Of a DNA stretch of 64,000 nt, positions 23,818 through 34,321 are shown piece by piece. This DNA comes from Colletotrichum lupini. Its lineage: Eukaryota > Ascomycota > Sordariomycetes > Glomerellales > Glomerellaceae. Every line of letters starts with the position of its first letter. Position 1 is the stretch's first letter. Made by a program: the position numbers and the translations under genes. The stretch lies in contig NC_064679.1 in the NCBI RefSeq assembly GCF_023278565.1, forward strand, positions 3,596,001 to 3,660,000. Direction: 5' to 3'. The notes beneath the pieces are model-generated. The model searched no databases, had not been told where the DNA came from, and saw only the letters and a list, made by a program, of their open reading frames with translations.

Positions 23818-25449
23818 TTAGAAGGGGAAGCCGCCACCACCGCCTCCTCCGCCAAACTTGAAGTGGAATTGCTGGCCTCCACCGCCGCCGCCCTGCTGGA
23901 ACATGAACGGATGGCCGCCGCCAAAGGGGTTACCCTGGAACGGGCTGCCTTGCTGCTCCTGGTTGTTCGGGTCGTCGCCGCGGTCGAAACGTTCGCGGAG
24001 CTCAGGGTTGCTGAGGACCTCGTACGCCTCATTGATGGATGCCATCTTCTTCTCCGCCGCCTCCTTTGTGAGTCCCTGCTTGGCGGCCTTGTCGGGGTGG
24101 TGGATCTTGGAGAGCTTGCGGTACGCCTGCTTGATCTGTCGCTCGTCGGCGTCGTGAGAGACGCCGAGTACCTTGTAGTAGTCCTTCGTCTTGCTCCGCT
24201 TCAATGCAATCTGGGCCTTTTGCATGAGGGGCTGGACAACGTCGTTCTTGTCTGGGCGGATTTTGCTAGCCTCCTCGAAAGACCTGATGGCCGCCTCGAA
24301 CTCTTCTCCCTCCATCATGACCTTGGCGCGGTATAGCAAACCATAGAAGGATTGCTCGTTGAGAGCGAAGGCCTCTTCGCAGTATTGCTTGGCCTTCTTG
24401 CCGTTCATCTGTGGCGGTTGTTAGTCGAATCATGTGCAGCTTCTTCCGTTAAGTGCAGTACTTACGTCGTAGTAACCTTGGCAGGCCATTTCTGCCACTT
24501 GAATGTACAGCGATGACTGAGCATTGGAGGGGATTGTGCCGTCAGCGCGCAATTCCTCGACTTGGGTCTTGATGTCTGTGATCAATCCAGTGTCGTCGGC
24601 AGAGTCGATCAGGAGCTTGACACCAGTCATGGGCTGGTTCTTCTCGAAAGCTTTGTTAACCCTGTTCAGGGTCTTTTCAATGGCCTTTTGTTGCTTCAGA
24701 AGCTTCCTACAGGGCTTCGAATCGGGATCGGAGTGCAGGCACTTCCGCGTCTGGGCCATGCCGTTCTGGAGATCACCGAGTCCGTAGAAGGTGATGGCAG
24801 CGATCTTGATGTGCGGCGTCGTGTCTCCCGGCCTCATCTGCAATACGTGGTGCAGATCGCTCATGCCCTCCTCGACCTCACCCCGCTGGAAACGGCAGCG
24901 CGATCTCATCTCACGCAGGGAAATGGCTCGGTTGGCGGTCATGATGGCCTGACCGGCATGTCCCACGCAGGCTTCCCAGTCGCCGCTCTTCTCAGCTGCC
25001 TCAGCGAGATGGGCAGCGCCCTGAGCCTCGTCGAGAGCAGCGAGCTCAACTGAAGCGGGGTCCTTCTTGGCCAGTTTGTACTGCTCCCTTGCGCCGTCCC
25101 AATCTGCAATCTTGGACTTGATCTTGGCTAATTGCACATGGGCACCCTCGAAGCCCGGCTTGAGTGACAGAACCTTGTTAAAGTCTTCGGTTGCCTGGTT
25201 CGTACGGCCGAGGGAGAGATACGTTGTCGCGCGCTTGAAGAGCGTCAAGTAGTTAGAAGGATCGCGGGCGACGGCGGCATCGTAGTACACAAGGGCATCG
25301 GACGTCTGGCCCTTCGAAAGGTGAGCTTGGGCGGTGGTAAGGAGGGAAGACACGGGGGTATCGGAGGGTATCTGGTCGGCGGATATGGCGAGAGTGGGCG
25401 TCGAGAGCAGACTGGCTGCGAAAGCCAGGGCGCAAAGGCGGACGTACAT
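23818..25449 (-). CDS. DNJ1: ER-lumenal TPR and J-domain co-chaperone (DNJ1, P58IPK/DNAJC3-like)
   Basis: Two exons, 25449-24466 and 24408-23818, join in phase 0 to encode 524 residues. A signal peptide covers about residues 1-22 (MYVRLCALAFAASLLSTPTLA). TPR repeats fill about residues 30-395, for example ALVYYDAAVARDPSNYLTLFKRA. The J domain runs from about 404 to 470, with DYYKVLGVSHDADERQIKQAYRKLS and the HPD tripeptide at about 432-434. The tail is Gly/Phe-rich, ending GGGGGGGFPF. This architecture is that of vertebrate DNAJC3/P58IPK and of fungal DNJ1, which binds unfolded secretory proteins and stimulates BiP in the ER. There is no HDEL/KDEL-like retention signal. The gene model is secure, and the ER role follows from family and signal peptide. 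Confidence 0.93.
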
Positions 25450-26184
25450 GGCTGGCGCCAGGTGATTGCGAATAACGAGTGTAGAGAAATCTGTTGCTCA
25501 GAGCCGGATATGAGGGCGGGAGTATGTGGACAGGTTTCGAAGGAGAAAGAAGACAGGACCCAGGCTTAAGAAGAGAGAGGGGGGGGGGATTGGGGCGGGT
25601 ATAAAGAGAGTGAGGAAATTGGAAAAGTTGTCCTCAAAAGAAGCCAAGTAATACGGATAGGATGAAAGCTACATATGACTATATAAAGCTAAGGTTGTGG
25701 GGCAAGTAGTCCTTAACGGGCTGACAGTGACAAGCCTCCTTTGTGTCCTTCTCCCGGAGATGCTGTACGTTGTTTAGGAGTACACAAACACCAATCGGCT
25801 CTTTTAATAGCCATAATTGCCTCGAGCAACTGGCCTACCATGGCAAGGCAATACCAAGTCATAGAAATGAACACGAATCTCCTTTTCCGTGAGGTTCCTT
25901 GGTAAATAATGCATGGCAACCCGGCAAGCTGGATAGCCCATTACCTTGAAGTTACCACCCCTGGAGGATCGAGTCGCAAACTCAATATTCCGTCAATGAA
26001 TGCGACGGGGACTCTTACTTGGGAGACGCGCTGAAGTGTCCAGATTTCAGTAGACACAACGGAGATCGGGTCCACTTAGCGCTTCTTTGCAGGGGTCTCA
26101 TTCACACTCTGCCTACTACGGTATCAGGCCAAAGTTTAACCCCCCTGTTAAGTACCGACGGAGCTGGCCCATACCCACCTTCCT
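25450..26184. other. intergenic region upstream of DNJ1
   Basis: DNJ1 5' flank and the GC-normal DNA leading to the AT-rich block. It contains a G-rich tract at 25579-25599 and no supported gene. The transition to AT-rich sequence occurs within a few tens of bases around 26180-26230. Confidence 0.6.
25579..25599 (+). repeat. G-run with quadruplex potential upstream of DNJ1
   Basis: Ten consecutive G are followed within 11 nt by G4 and G3 runs, so four G-tracts of three or more are available. The tract lies about 130-150 bp upstream of the DNJ1 start on the non-transcribed side, next to a TATAAAG word. Any role is speculative. Confidence 0.6.
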
Positions 26185-27445
26185 CTAGTTAATTAACTAA
26201 CTAGAAGCCGCTATTTTAGAGCGGGCCCACTAATTAGCCCAGCCTAATTTTTTTTACTAATTACGAATCCTTCCTCCTATATACCTACTACTTACCTACT
26301 TACCCTTATTTTTAATAAATTATTATTAATATAATATAACTAATAAGTAATATAACGAAGCACCTTAATAAGGCCGACTATTGGCGGATTTATATACTAT
26401 ATATTAATACGAAATTTATATAAGCTTAAATAATTAAATTAACCGGATTTATAAAAAACTAGGTCCGTATAGCTATAAGGGCCTCGTTAATAATAATTAT
26501 GCCGCGTTCTAACTACTTATAAGTTATAACTTTATAATAAGAAAAAGACCTCGTTAAGTATATTATTATTTTTAAAAACGGCCGCTAAGCCTCTTTTTTA
26601 TTATTTTTAATTATACTCTTTTCTTCTTAATTTAGTACTTATATAATATAAATAGCCCTATATTAGCTCGGGTTTTATTATTATATTACTTATTATAAGC
26701 CCCTTATATCCGAGGCTAACCGAATTAAGCGTCTTACTTAGGCCTAAAAGTACTTTTACTAAATTATTAAAAACTAATAAAAGGTCTTATAAATAGATAA
26801 AATATAAGTTACGGGCGGTTATTATTATAAGCTCTATATTACCTACTATTATAGTAAGAAATAGGACCTAATATATATTATTAAGAGGTATTAATATAAG
26901 CGGGGTTAGATATTTTAAGGATATTTCTCCGGGGATCGGAAGGGACTAGGTATTTTCTAAGAGAAGGATTAGGATAATATTCGTATTAATATTTACTAAG
27001 AATATACTATACTTATTATTAATAATTAGATTCGCTTTTATTAGTAAATATATAATAATAACTTTATTTTAATATAAAACGGCGCCCTAATATATAATAT
27101 AGAATTAACCTAGTAGGAGTTTAATAACTATAATATTTAACTAATATTTTAACTACATTTCTTACTTAACCTTAACCCTATTAAAACGTATTAAAATTAA
27201 ATAAAAGATTATATATAGGAGCTTATAAGTATATAAAAAAACCTTTTATATAACGTATTACGACGATAAGTTAAAGAGGCCTAGGATGCCCTTTTAAAAA
27301 ACTTCTTATACTTACTATTAAGTATAATACCCGCGCGTTATTAAGTAATAATTAATACTAACGGAATATATATTAAATACTAATTTAGCTATAAAAATTA
27401 ATTAAGATTAAATAATTATCGATTATATTAGCTATTTAGTGCTAA
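26185..27445. mobile_element. RIP-degraded AT-rich transposon relic (Tc1/mariner type)
   Basis: About 1.26 kb has abruptly much higher A+T than the neighbouring genes. It is dominated by TA/AT/AA/TT steps with few CA or TG dinucleotides, as expected after RIP (C-to-T on either strand). The plus strand keeps a transposase trace in one frame (see 26931-27230). The size fits a Tc1-like element of about 1.3-2 kb. I could not find convincing terminal inverted repeats or a TA target duplication, so the ends are approximate. The block sits 350 bp upstream of the HAUS1 start codon. Confidence 0.85.
26931..27230 (+). pseudogene. relic of Tc1-like DD34E transposase C-terminal half
   Basis: Read in the frame with codons starting at multiples of three, this 100-codon stretch needs no indel to show a fungal Tc1-type transposase. 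It has KGLGIF-stop-EKD near 26940-26969, a Tyr-Gln/stop-Glu-Tyr helix near 26994-27005, then a glutamine/asparagine-Gly-Ala block at about 27075-27086. LNLNPI follows at 27165-27182, then a IKDYI segment at 27201-27215. The expected catalytic Asp is now AAC (Asn) at 27078 and the expected Glu is AAA (Lys) at 27183. Exactly 34 residues separate them. Tryptophans of the family pattern have become TAA or TAG stops and glutamines TAA or TAG. Every departure from the family pattern I checked is C-to-T or G-to-A. The copy is dead. Confidence 0.82.
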
Positions 27446-27794
27446 CGATCTGACTAGTGCGTTAACCCTTGTCTGTGGATCGGTACCGAGCCAGGGGATT
27501 AAACTTACCCCTATAGACCAAGTAATTGGGTAGAGCTCTGTACCTTACTACGTACAGAGAACTACGTACCTTGCCGTTCGTACCCTGCATTTCACTTGCA
27601 TTGCTTTTCAGAACCTCCCGCCGCCAATCAGTCGCGAGACAAGGCAGCCAATGCACCCCAAATTCCTTGACAAAATAACAGGCAACGACGACAACGATAG
27701 CTGCCGGTAACTCTACTGCTCATACCAAAGAGGGGTGCCTCTACTTAAGTTTCTATACAGGAAAAGAGACAGCTGAACCTCACCGCATCTCAAC
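27446..27794. other. HAUS1 promoter region
   Basis: About 350 bp of normal-GC DNA between the RIP block and the HAUS1 start. It contains TACGTAC/GTACCTTAC words near 27540-27570. No gene is seen. Confidence 0.6.
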
Positions 27795-28715
27795 ATGGCT
27801 CATCTTCCACCTTCAACAGCCATCTTCTCACCCTCGATAGCCCGCATCGCCGCCTCCACCGCCAAGGACTGGAGCTATGTTGATAGCTGGCTCGCTTCAA
27901 AATACCAGGGCCGTTCCATCCCGCCCTTCGAGCGCAGTCCCGAGACCCTCAAAGCCCTCCTGGCCCTTGCCAACATCAACGAAGCCGCAGATGAAGAGCG
28001 TGAACTAGTCGCTCGAGCCGAGGCCGCCGCCCTCCAGGAGCTCAGCATCGCCCAAGACCGCTCGGAACCCCAATCAGACCTCCCGACCTCGGCCACCGTC
28101 CGGGAGAGGATTCTCGGCACCGTACAGGATCACCTTACCCGTGAAGGACGCACCGCGCTGAATTCTCTGGCCACCCTGGCATGTCAGCTCTCCGTAGCTC
28201 ACCCGGATGCTGAGAGTCTTGGCCGTTCCATGATTGCTCTGCACGCCGAAGCCTCAGAGCTAGAGCAGATGCGCGTTCGGGTGCACATCCTCCAGAGCCA
28301 TATTGAGCGAGAGGCTGCCATGGCCCGCGAGATGCTGCGCACCTTGAGAAGCGACGACTACAAACCCGTCGCTGACCTGGCCCGGCAGAATTTGGACATG
28401 CAGAGGAGGATTAAGACGATGGCCGCGCGCATCCCCGAAATCAAGGACCGCATGGCTACCCTCAACCAATCCCCAGCTGTCTCTCATCCTACCATCGAAA
28501 AGGTTGCTCAAGACGAGGCCGGCTTTCTTGACCTCCTTGCCCAAAAGAAGGGTCTGGATGCCGAAGTCGGCCAGTTCTCCGCTCTCCCCGATGATGTCGC
28601 AACAGCCCGTGCCGAGTTAGAACACCTTCGCGCAGAAGTACGGGCCGTTGCGCAGCACCGCGATGCAATATTCGAAGGACTCGTTGAACGCGAAAGTCCC
28701 CGCAAAGGCCGTTGA
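27795..28715 (+). CDS. HAUS1: HAUS augmin-like complex subunit 1
   Basis: A single-exon gene of 306 residues. It resembles HAUS1, with an N-terminal block containing DWSYVDSWLASKY, then RTALNSLATLACQLSV and long amphipathic helices with heptad-like spacing (about residues 150-300) suited to coiled coils. HAUS1 is one of eight augmin subunits. Augmin recruits gamma-tubulin ring complexes to existing microtubules to make branched spindle arrays. It is present in several filamentous fungi but missing from budding yeast. The ATG follows an A-rich context (CAACATGGCT), and the C-terminus is basic (SPRKGR). Its stop lies only 107 bp from the stop of VAC14 on the other strand. The fold assignment is good, but sequence conservation in this family is low, so some doubt remains. 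Confidence 0.75.
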   Translation: MAHLPPSTAIFSPSIARIAASTAKDWSYVDSWLASKYQGRSIPPFERSPETLKALLALANINEAADEERELVARAEAAALQELSIAQDRSEPQSDLPTSATVRERILGTVQDHLTREGRTALNSLATLACQLSVAHPDAESLGRSMIALHAEASELEQMRVRVHILQSHIEREAAMAREMLRTLRSDDYKPVADLARQNLDMQRRIKTMAARIPEIKDRMATLNQSPAVSHPTIEKVAQDEAGFLDLLAQKKGLDAEVGQFSALPDDVATARAELEHLRAEVRAVAQHRDAIFEGLVERESPRKGR

Positions 28716-28822
28716 TGATTATTCTACTTCGTTTACAATACAGACACTTACAAGCGTACGCTTGCGTGTGTTGGGGGTATTTGAACAATGATTCGCTAAA
28801 GGCTACCAGTCTGCATCGACCC

Positions 28823-31800
28823 TTAGCCAGGCCGCTTTCCCCTGACTGCGCCTCCCAGGTTCCTAATCTGCCGCATTCCCAAACCTGATCTCTTGGCTGC
28901 CGGTGGTGCAGGTGGAGGAGGATCTTTGATTGGAACAGGTGGCCCGCTTGTGTTGCGTGCCTCTTTTGGTCCCTTGGAGTCGAGGCTTTCTCCGAGCCGC
29001 AGATCCGCCACACCGAGGCTGCCGCGGCCTTCCTCAACATCGCCAGAGTGTCTCTGAGCTCGGCGAGCCCTTTCCTGGACGGTGCGGAACTTCTCTAGTA
29101 GCTCATTCCATCGAATGATGCTATCCTCTCTACTCTTAAGCCTATTCGGCCTGTCGTAACTTGAGCTTGCAGTGGACGGTGGATTCCTATGAAGTCAGGG
29201 TCAGCAATTGTCATGTAATTACATGTTGAGGTTGCCAATGTCCTAGGGACAGGTACGGCCCAGTAGCACTTACACCTTGGGGGCAATGTGGAGGTAACCG
29301 ATTGAACTGACAGCGTTCAAGCGATTCTTCAGGGCGGCAAAGGCCGAAGACTGGGGGAGGAGCATCAAAAGGCCGTACAGACATTTGTACAAGTGAGGAA
29401 ATTTCTCAGGCTCAAGCAGCTGCAGTCGGAGGTCTTTTGATCGTTAGCTGGAGTGAGATCATGGGCTGTTGGGAACTCACAAGTGAATACAGGAGATTCT
29501 ATCAACTGCACCAACTTATCAATCTGGATGAGAATATTCACCGTCATCTCCAGCTCGGCGCTGTGACCGCCCCATTAGCCCACAGTGGTCGTAAGAAAAT
29601 CGCAACAAGCTCAAGACTCACAAAATTTGCAGAAGATTATAAGCCTGCTCGTAAGCCTGCGCCAACAGGCAGAGGGAAAAGGTTGCGACGGCGTTGTGGC
29701 ACCACGAGCGGAACAGCGCGACAAAGAAAGTTTGTCCGTCCTGTGAATTGTTCGTAAGCAAAGTAGTCGAAGTAGGAAAATCGGTAATCTTGCCTTCGAC
29801 TCTAGATTCCGAAGTCTCTTGCGCAGCTCCGACAGCTCTGGAGCAGTGATGAGGTTGTTGTTCAGATTCTGCACCATTATGCTAGCAAATTCGACATCTT
29901 CCTCCTTTTCGATACAGTCTGCGAGTGTACGGTATATCCTCTCCGCGCTCAAGCTAACGCAAAGCTGACGGATGATCAGGTTCCCTCGTGTCTCCAGCAG
30001 TTTTCTGTCAGTAGCAAACAGCTGCAACAAGTTGACCATGAAGTTTGAAAAGTAGTCGTCTTCGCTGTTGCGAGAAATCTGTGACAGTAGCTGTAGATCT
30101 TTCGTGACGACAGTTTCGGCTGGATCCGAGAGCGTCTTAAGCAAGGCAGGGAAGGTTCCGTCGTTGAACGCGAGAACTTTCCGAGGAGCCTTCCTGTGAA
30201 GCATTATCAACCACGTCAAGGCCGCAACGCGAGTTGCTTCATGGTCATTGAGGAACAAGAGCGTCAAGGCGTTCACGGCTGCGGCATAGTCCAGATCTAC
30301 CTGGGGATGGTTATTTGCTAGCGGCGCAACAGGTGTCGAGAGAGAACGATTGTGTCCCTGGGCTGGGGTTGGGCTCCGCATTTCGAGGTCCCGTGAACTA
30401 GAAAGAGAAGCTCGTGCACTAGATGGCCCCTCTTGCCGTTCACCGGATACTAGAATGCGTGACATGGATTGTGAGTTGCCGCCGATTTCAGGCTCATCAG
30501 AGAGGGAGACGACGTAATCCATTAGGCCTGCATTGACGCGTGCGGCAGCTTGGCGTATGGATTCAACACCACTGGCCATAGCAGGTAGCATGTGAGCCAG
30601 GACCTTAGGAGTGAATGGTAGCACCTCTTCGGGGCAAATGTCCAAAAACTCAACTATCCATCGTAGCGACTCCAAGAGAGAGTCCTCCTCTATCACACAA
30701 AGAGTCAGCTATGATTCAGACTGAAGCTCCGTGGCGGTGTGAAATGCAAGCCTTACCAAGGGGCGAGTCCAGAGTGGCGGTCAATATCTCGAGAATTTTT
30801 CGGTAGTTGATTTGGACATCTTGTCCTGGTACCCAGTCTTCCTCGCCGCTACTATCATCGTCATCGGATTGCGAATCAACCTCATCGCCCTCCTCCGGGC
30901 CGATCTGGAGACTCCCCGAATCTACAGACTCCTCGCGTTTCCGCTTTCCGCCTTCACGCGACTTCTTGCTCTCGGCGATGCCCTTCTTGATCCTAGATAT
31001 CCTTTTAATTTCGCTAAGAAACTTGTCGAGGCAGGCTCTAGTTGCAACGTGAACATCTCTATTTGGGTCACTCAGAAACCTGAGCAAACCACCGAGGAAG
31101 TCAGGGAGAAATGTGACAAGTTCCAAGTCGGGAATAGAGTCGAGCAATGTGATCCAGCCAACTAGGAATTGGCGGGTAAAGGGGTTGATGACCCAGATGC
31201 GCTCTTGGAGGAGTGGGATGAACCGGCGTAAGGAAAAGGCGGTGGGAGGGGCAGCGCGTTCTTCAAGCTCGTCTTTGTCGCTAAGCTCCTGCTGGTCCAA
31301 CTCTCCCTCAAGGACGGATACGTACGACGCAGCGGATTCAGAGACAATGTCTTTGATGAGTCGGTCGAGCAGCTCGGCACCGTTTTTAACGGATAACTCA
31401 GAGTCAGCTCCCAGCTGTGTGTGGTCAGGTCAGAAATGCGGGCATAAGGAGACATTGAGGGGTCCTTTTTCTTGACTTTGACGTCGATTGTACTAACCTT
31501 GCAGAGTGCATCGAAGATGTCGTTAAAGTATATCAAGATCTCCCCCTTGGCGACCTTGGCAATATTGTACATGGCCTCGCAGGCATAGTATCTGACTCTC
31601 GCATCTTGATCGGTGAAGCATGCTAGCACTGGCGGAACGATCTTCTCGAGATAGCGGGGTAGCTCCTATGATGTTGATAATCAGCCACAAAGGTCCCGGC
31701 CGATAATATTGGTAACAGTCAGTTCATGAAAGATGCATGTTGGCACATACGTGACCGAGGGCGATCGCAGCTGCTGCCAGGCCTATCAAGCCTCCATTTC

Positions 31801-32093
31801 GGGCATGTGGTTGATGGACGGCGTAGGCGAACTCATTGCAGAGTTGCTCGAGGATTGCTTGGACTCTTGGATAGTCTCTAGTAACTACTAATTCTCGGAT
31901 GACCCGTTCGAGCCTAGGGTAAGTGGGAAACGAAAGAGTCAGCCACGAGTGAAGAGCATGAGGTGAGTATGAGACGAAGTGAGATGGAGTGAGTGAGAAT
32001 GGCAGTTGGGAATGGGAAGACGTACTCAAGTGCGCCGACCTTGCGCTTGTCATAGAGCTTATCGTTCAAAGCTCTCTGGATGCTGACTTCCAT
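28823..32093 (-). CDS. VAC14: PIKfyve/Fab1 scaffold VAC14
   Basis: Nine exons: 32093-32026, 31913-31751, 31665-31498, 31414-30757, 30689-29794, 29740-29622, 29560-29481, 29433-29274 and 29186-28823. They give 891 residues with every phase closing. VAC14 is the HEAT-repeat scaffold that holds the PI3P 5-kinase Fab1 and phosphatase Fig4 on vacuole membranes and controls PI(3,5)P2. Evidence is the N-terminal block [19 protein letters not shown], the HEAT block [27 protein letters not shown] and [23 protein letters not shown]. An acidic low-complexity insert follows. The Fig4-binding region (about 555-760) contains [40 protein letters not shown] and [15 protein letters not shown]. The tail is Pro/Lys-rich and ends GKRPG. 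Intron 5 uses a GC donor. The stop faces that of HAUS1 at 107 bp, so the 3' UTRs probably overlap. Confidence 0.95.
29741..29793 (-). other. GC-AG intron of VAC14 (intron 5)
   Basis: The 53-nt intron starts GCAAGA right after AAG and ends TTCACAG. The donor context AAG|GCAAGA matches the usual compensation of GC donors by strong flanking complementarity to U1. The frame joins ESK to DGQTFF, which agrees with the continuous VAC14 family sequence. No nearby GT donor would keep the frame. Confidence 0.82.
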
Positions 32094-34034
32094 GGTTGAT
32101 GGCGAGGTCGAGACAGCAACGACGGGATCATGTCCCGGAACGTTGGCGTAGGACCTTGTATGAGACGAGTCGGGTGCAGTCCAAGTCCAGGTGAGGTTAA
32201 GGTAGGCACGAATATCAGTAGTCCGCGTTGGGTCAAAATGGTGGAGAAGGATACGGATAAGATGACAGGAGCCAATGGAGAACTAAACTGAGCTGAGCTA
32301 GGTGACCTGAGCTGGGGTCACTCCCGGGTCACAGTGGCAGTATCCGTGTGTTTAGTGGGAAGTGTCGGGGACTTGGGGACTTGGAAGCCGTCACTGAAGA
32401 AAACTAAACAAGTTAGGAGTTGCAGATGGAGGGAATGACGAAATGTTTAGAGGTGCCGCGTTGAAGTGTGATGTCGCGATAGGCGCGCGGAAGTGAGGCT
32501 GCAGCCGGGTTAGGAGCAGGCGAGACAAGAAGGAAGCAGGCTTTGGGACCGTGGGACGTCAAAAAGAGGCGGGTGCAGGCGGCAGTCGGAGGTGGTGTGG
32601 CGTCACTGGCGAAGAACCAACCACTGGCACCCTTCCATACCTAGGTACACTCAAGCACCCAAAGTACCTTGCTCATGGGATGTACCTTTTTCCGTTTCCT
32701 CCTGAGCACCCGCACCTTGAGCAAGGTGCCAAGGTACTTGCGAAAGGCAGCTCCAGATCTTCTTTCCGCGTCTTTGGGAAGCCAAGTTACTCACAATAGG
32801 TACCAGACATCTCGCTTTCGAGTTCTGCACCTCAAGACGAGTCACCTAGGTGCGGATACATGAATTACAGGAAGCCACAGCAGCCCAAGGCACCTGGGGG
32901 GGGAACTGCAATCTCCAGCGACTGAAAGTGCGAGGGAAGGTGCTTTGGCATGGCTCAATACAGTGGGACAGCCAAGGTAATATAGTATCAAGTGAAGAGG
33001 TCCCTCCCCAGGTATTGGGTAGAGTATGGTGGCTATTTCTGGGACTCTGCAGCCGTGCGAACCTATTGTCATCCTGATAACTTAGTTGACATGAGACAAA
33101 CACTCACCTTGGTTAGCGGGGTAATTACTGGGAGTAAACATTCAAGTAAGGGAGGCAAACATCGACGACGTTGATCATTGCATTGAACTGCCATTAATGC
33201 GTCGATGCAACTCCTTTATCTCCGGACAGGAATCTTTACAAACTTGGAGACAGCATTTTCCCAACCCCCGCCATATTATGTTCAATAGAGAGTGTATCCT
33301 CAGCCACCGTAAAATACCAAGTATGGCGTCTCTTGGTACATCTCCCAGAGACGAGCATCTATATACGCTCTTTTCTTCTTCAACTTTCTCTTCGCTTCTC
33401 TCATCTTTGCCCCGCTCCTGAAGTCCCAGCAAATTCACCCAATGCTACCGAGCTTTCATCGCCAAGTCGCGGGTACCAAACCTCGGCGGTGACACGTCGC
33501 GACAAAGGCAATTGTTCAACATGCTTCTGGCACCCCAGTATCTTATGAGGAGAGGAGATTCCGAGAGAGACATGAGAGGACCCGTGAACCAATGACATCC
33601 TACACCAACCTGCTAATCCTGGTATCCAAAGCCAAGATGAAGGCGTTGATCTCAACCAGTTACAGTGTATCATTCTCACCCCGAAATTTCAGTAATTTGG
33701 GTCGGCCTGACCAACTTCCATCTATCCTTGCCCTATTCCGACATCCTGCTGGATTCTGCTTCTCCCTCCATCGATCTCCTCTCACTCTCAACTATCATAG
33801 TTGATCCAGGCAGTTTTTTAATCATTGCCATCATCATCATGACTCGGCTCCAAATCACAAGTTGGCACGGCATTATCACATACAAAAGGTAAGTAGTCGA
33901 TAACGGAATCCAGTGGACTGGCCTCCGAAACGTCGTGCCAAGTACTTCGACATTATTAAACGTGTCTAACGACACGAAACTTCATCGATCTGTCTGCACA
34001 CTGAAGACGCTGCCAAGCTCCTCACTTATTATCC
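32094..34034. other. intergenic region upstream of VAC14
   Basis: Contains the VAC14 promoter and TACCTAGGTA/CCTAGGTAC words at about 32637-32648 and 32846-32852. The region also shows a string of short overlapping open frames (60-90 codons) on both strands near 32650-33680. None has recognisable character. No gene is supported. Confidence 0.55.
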
Positions 34035-34321
34035 TTAACTTGACTGGCCCCCTTGCGGATCCTTACTCGACGAGCCTTGATTCTTCTTCTTGTCGAGAGT
34101 AATCCTAGCTCGCTGCACAAACTCGTGCTGCTTTGTGTGAGCGGTAAGTCTTTGTGAGGGTAGCTATCATTTCAAACACTTACGTCCTCTCCATAGCGAA
34201 GCAGGATTCGCTCGTATGCTTCCTCGGTCATTTCTTCCTGGAGATGCTTGGGTTTGGGCCCCTTTGGAGCACTCGGGGGCCTCGGTGCCCTTGAGGCCTT
34301 CTTCTTCTTGCCCTGTGGCAT
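34035..34321 (-). CDS. putative small basic protein, function unknown
   Basis: Two exons, 34321-34184 and 34130-34035, would give a 77-residue protein. The intron is 53 nt with a GTAAGT donor and an AAG acceptor. The start region is Lys/Pro-rich (MPQGKKKKASRAPRPPSAPK). A helix-like middle reads EEMTEEAYERILLRYGED, and exon 2 adds QHEFVQRARITLDKKK before a Ser/Gly/Gln tail. Support comes from perfect phase, a good donor, a clean split of helix-forming sequence and coding-like codon choice. I do not recognise a family. The chance that the two open pieces are fortuitous is not negligible. Confidence 0.45.

Noticed and set aside
26110..27560. Terminal inverted repeats for the Tc1 relic
   Set aside because: GTACCGA-like words occur on both sides (about 26151 and 27481), but they are only seven bases, misplaced relative to the AT block, and not flanked by a TA duplication.
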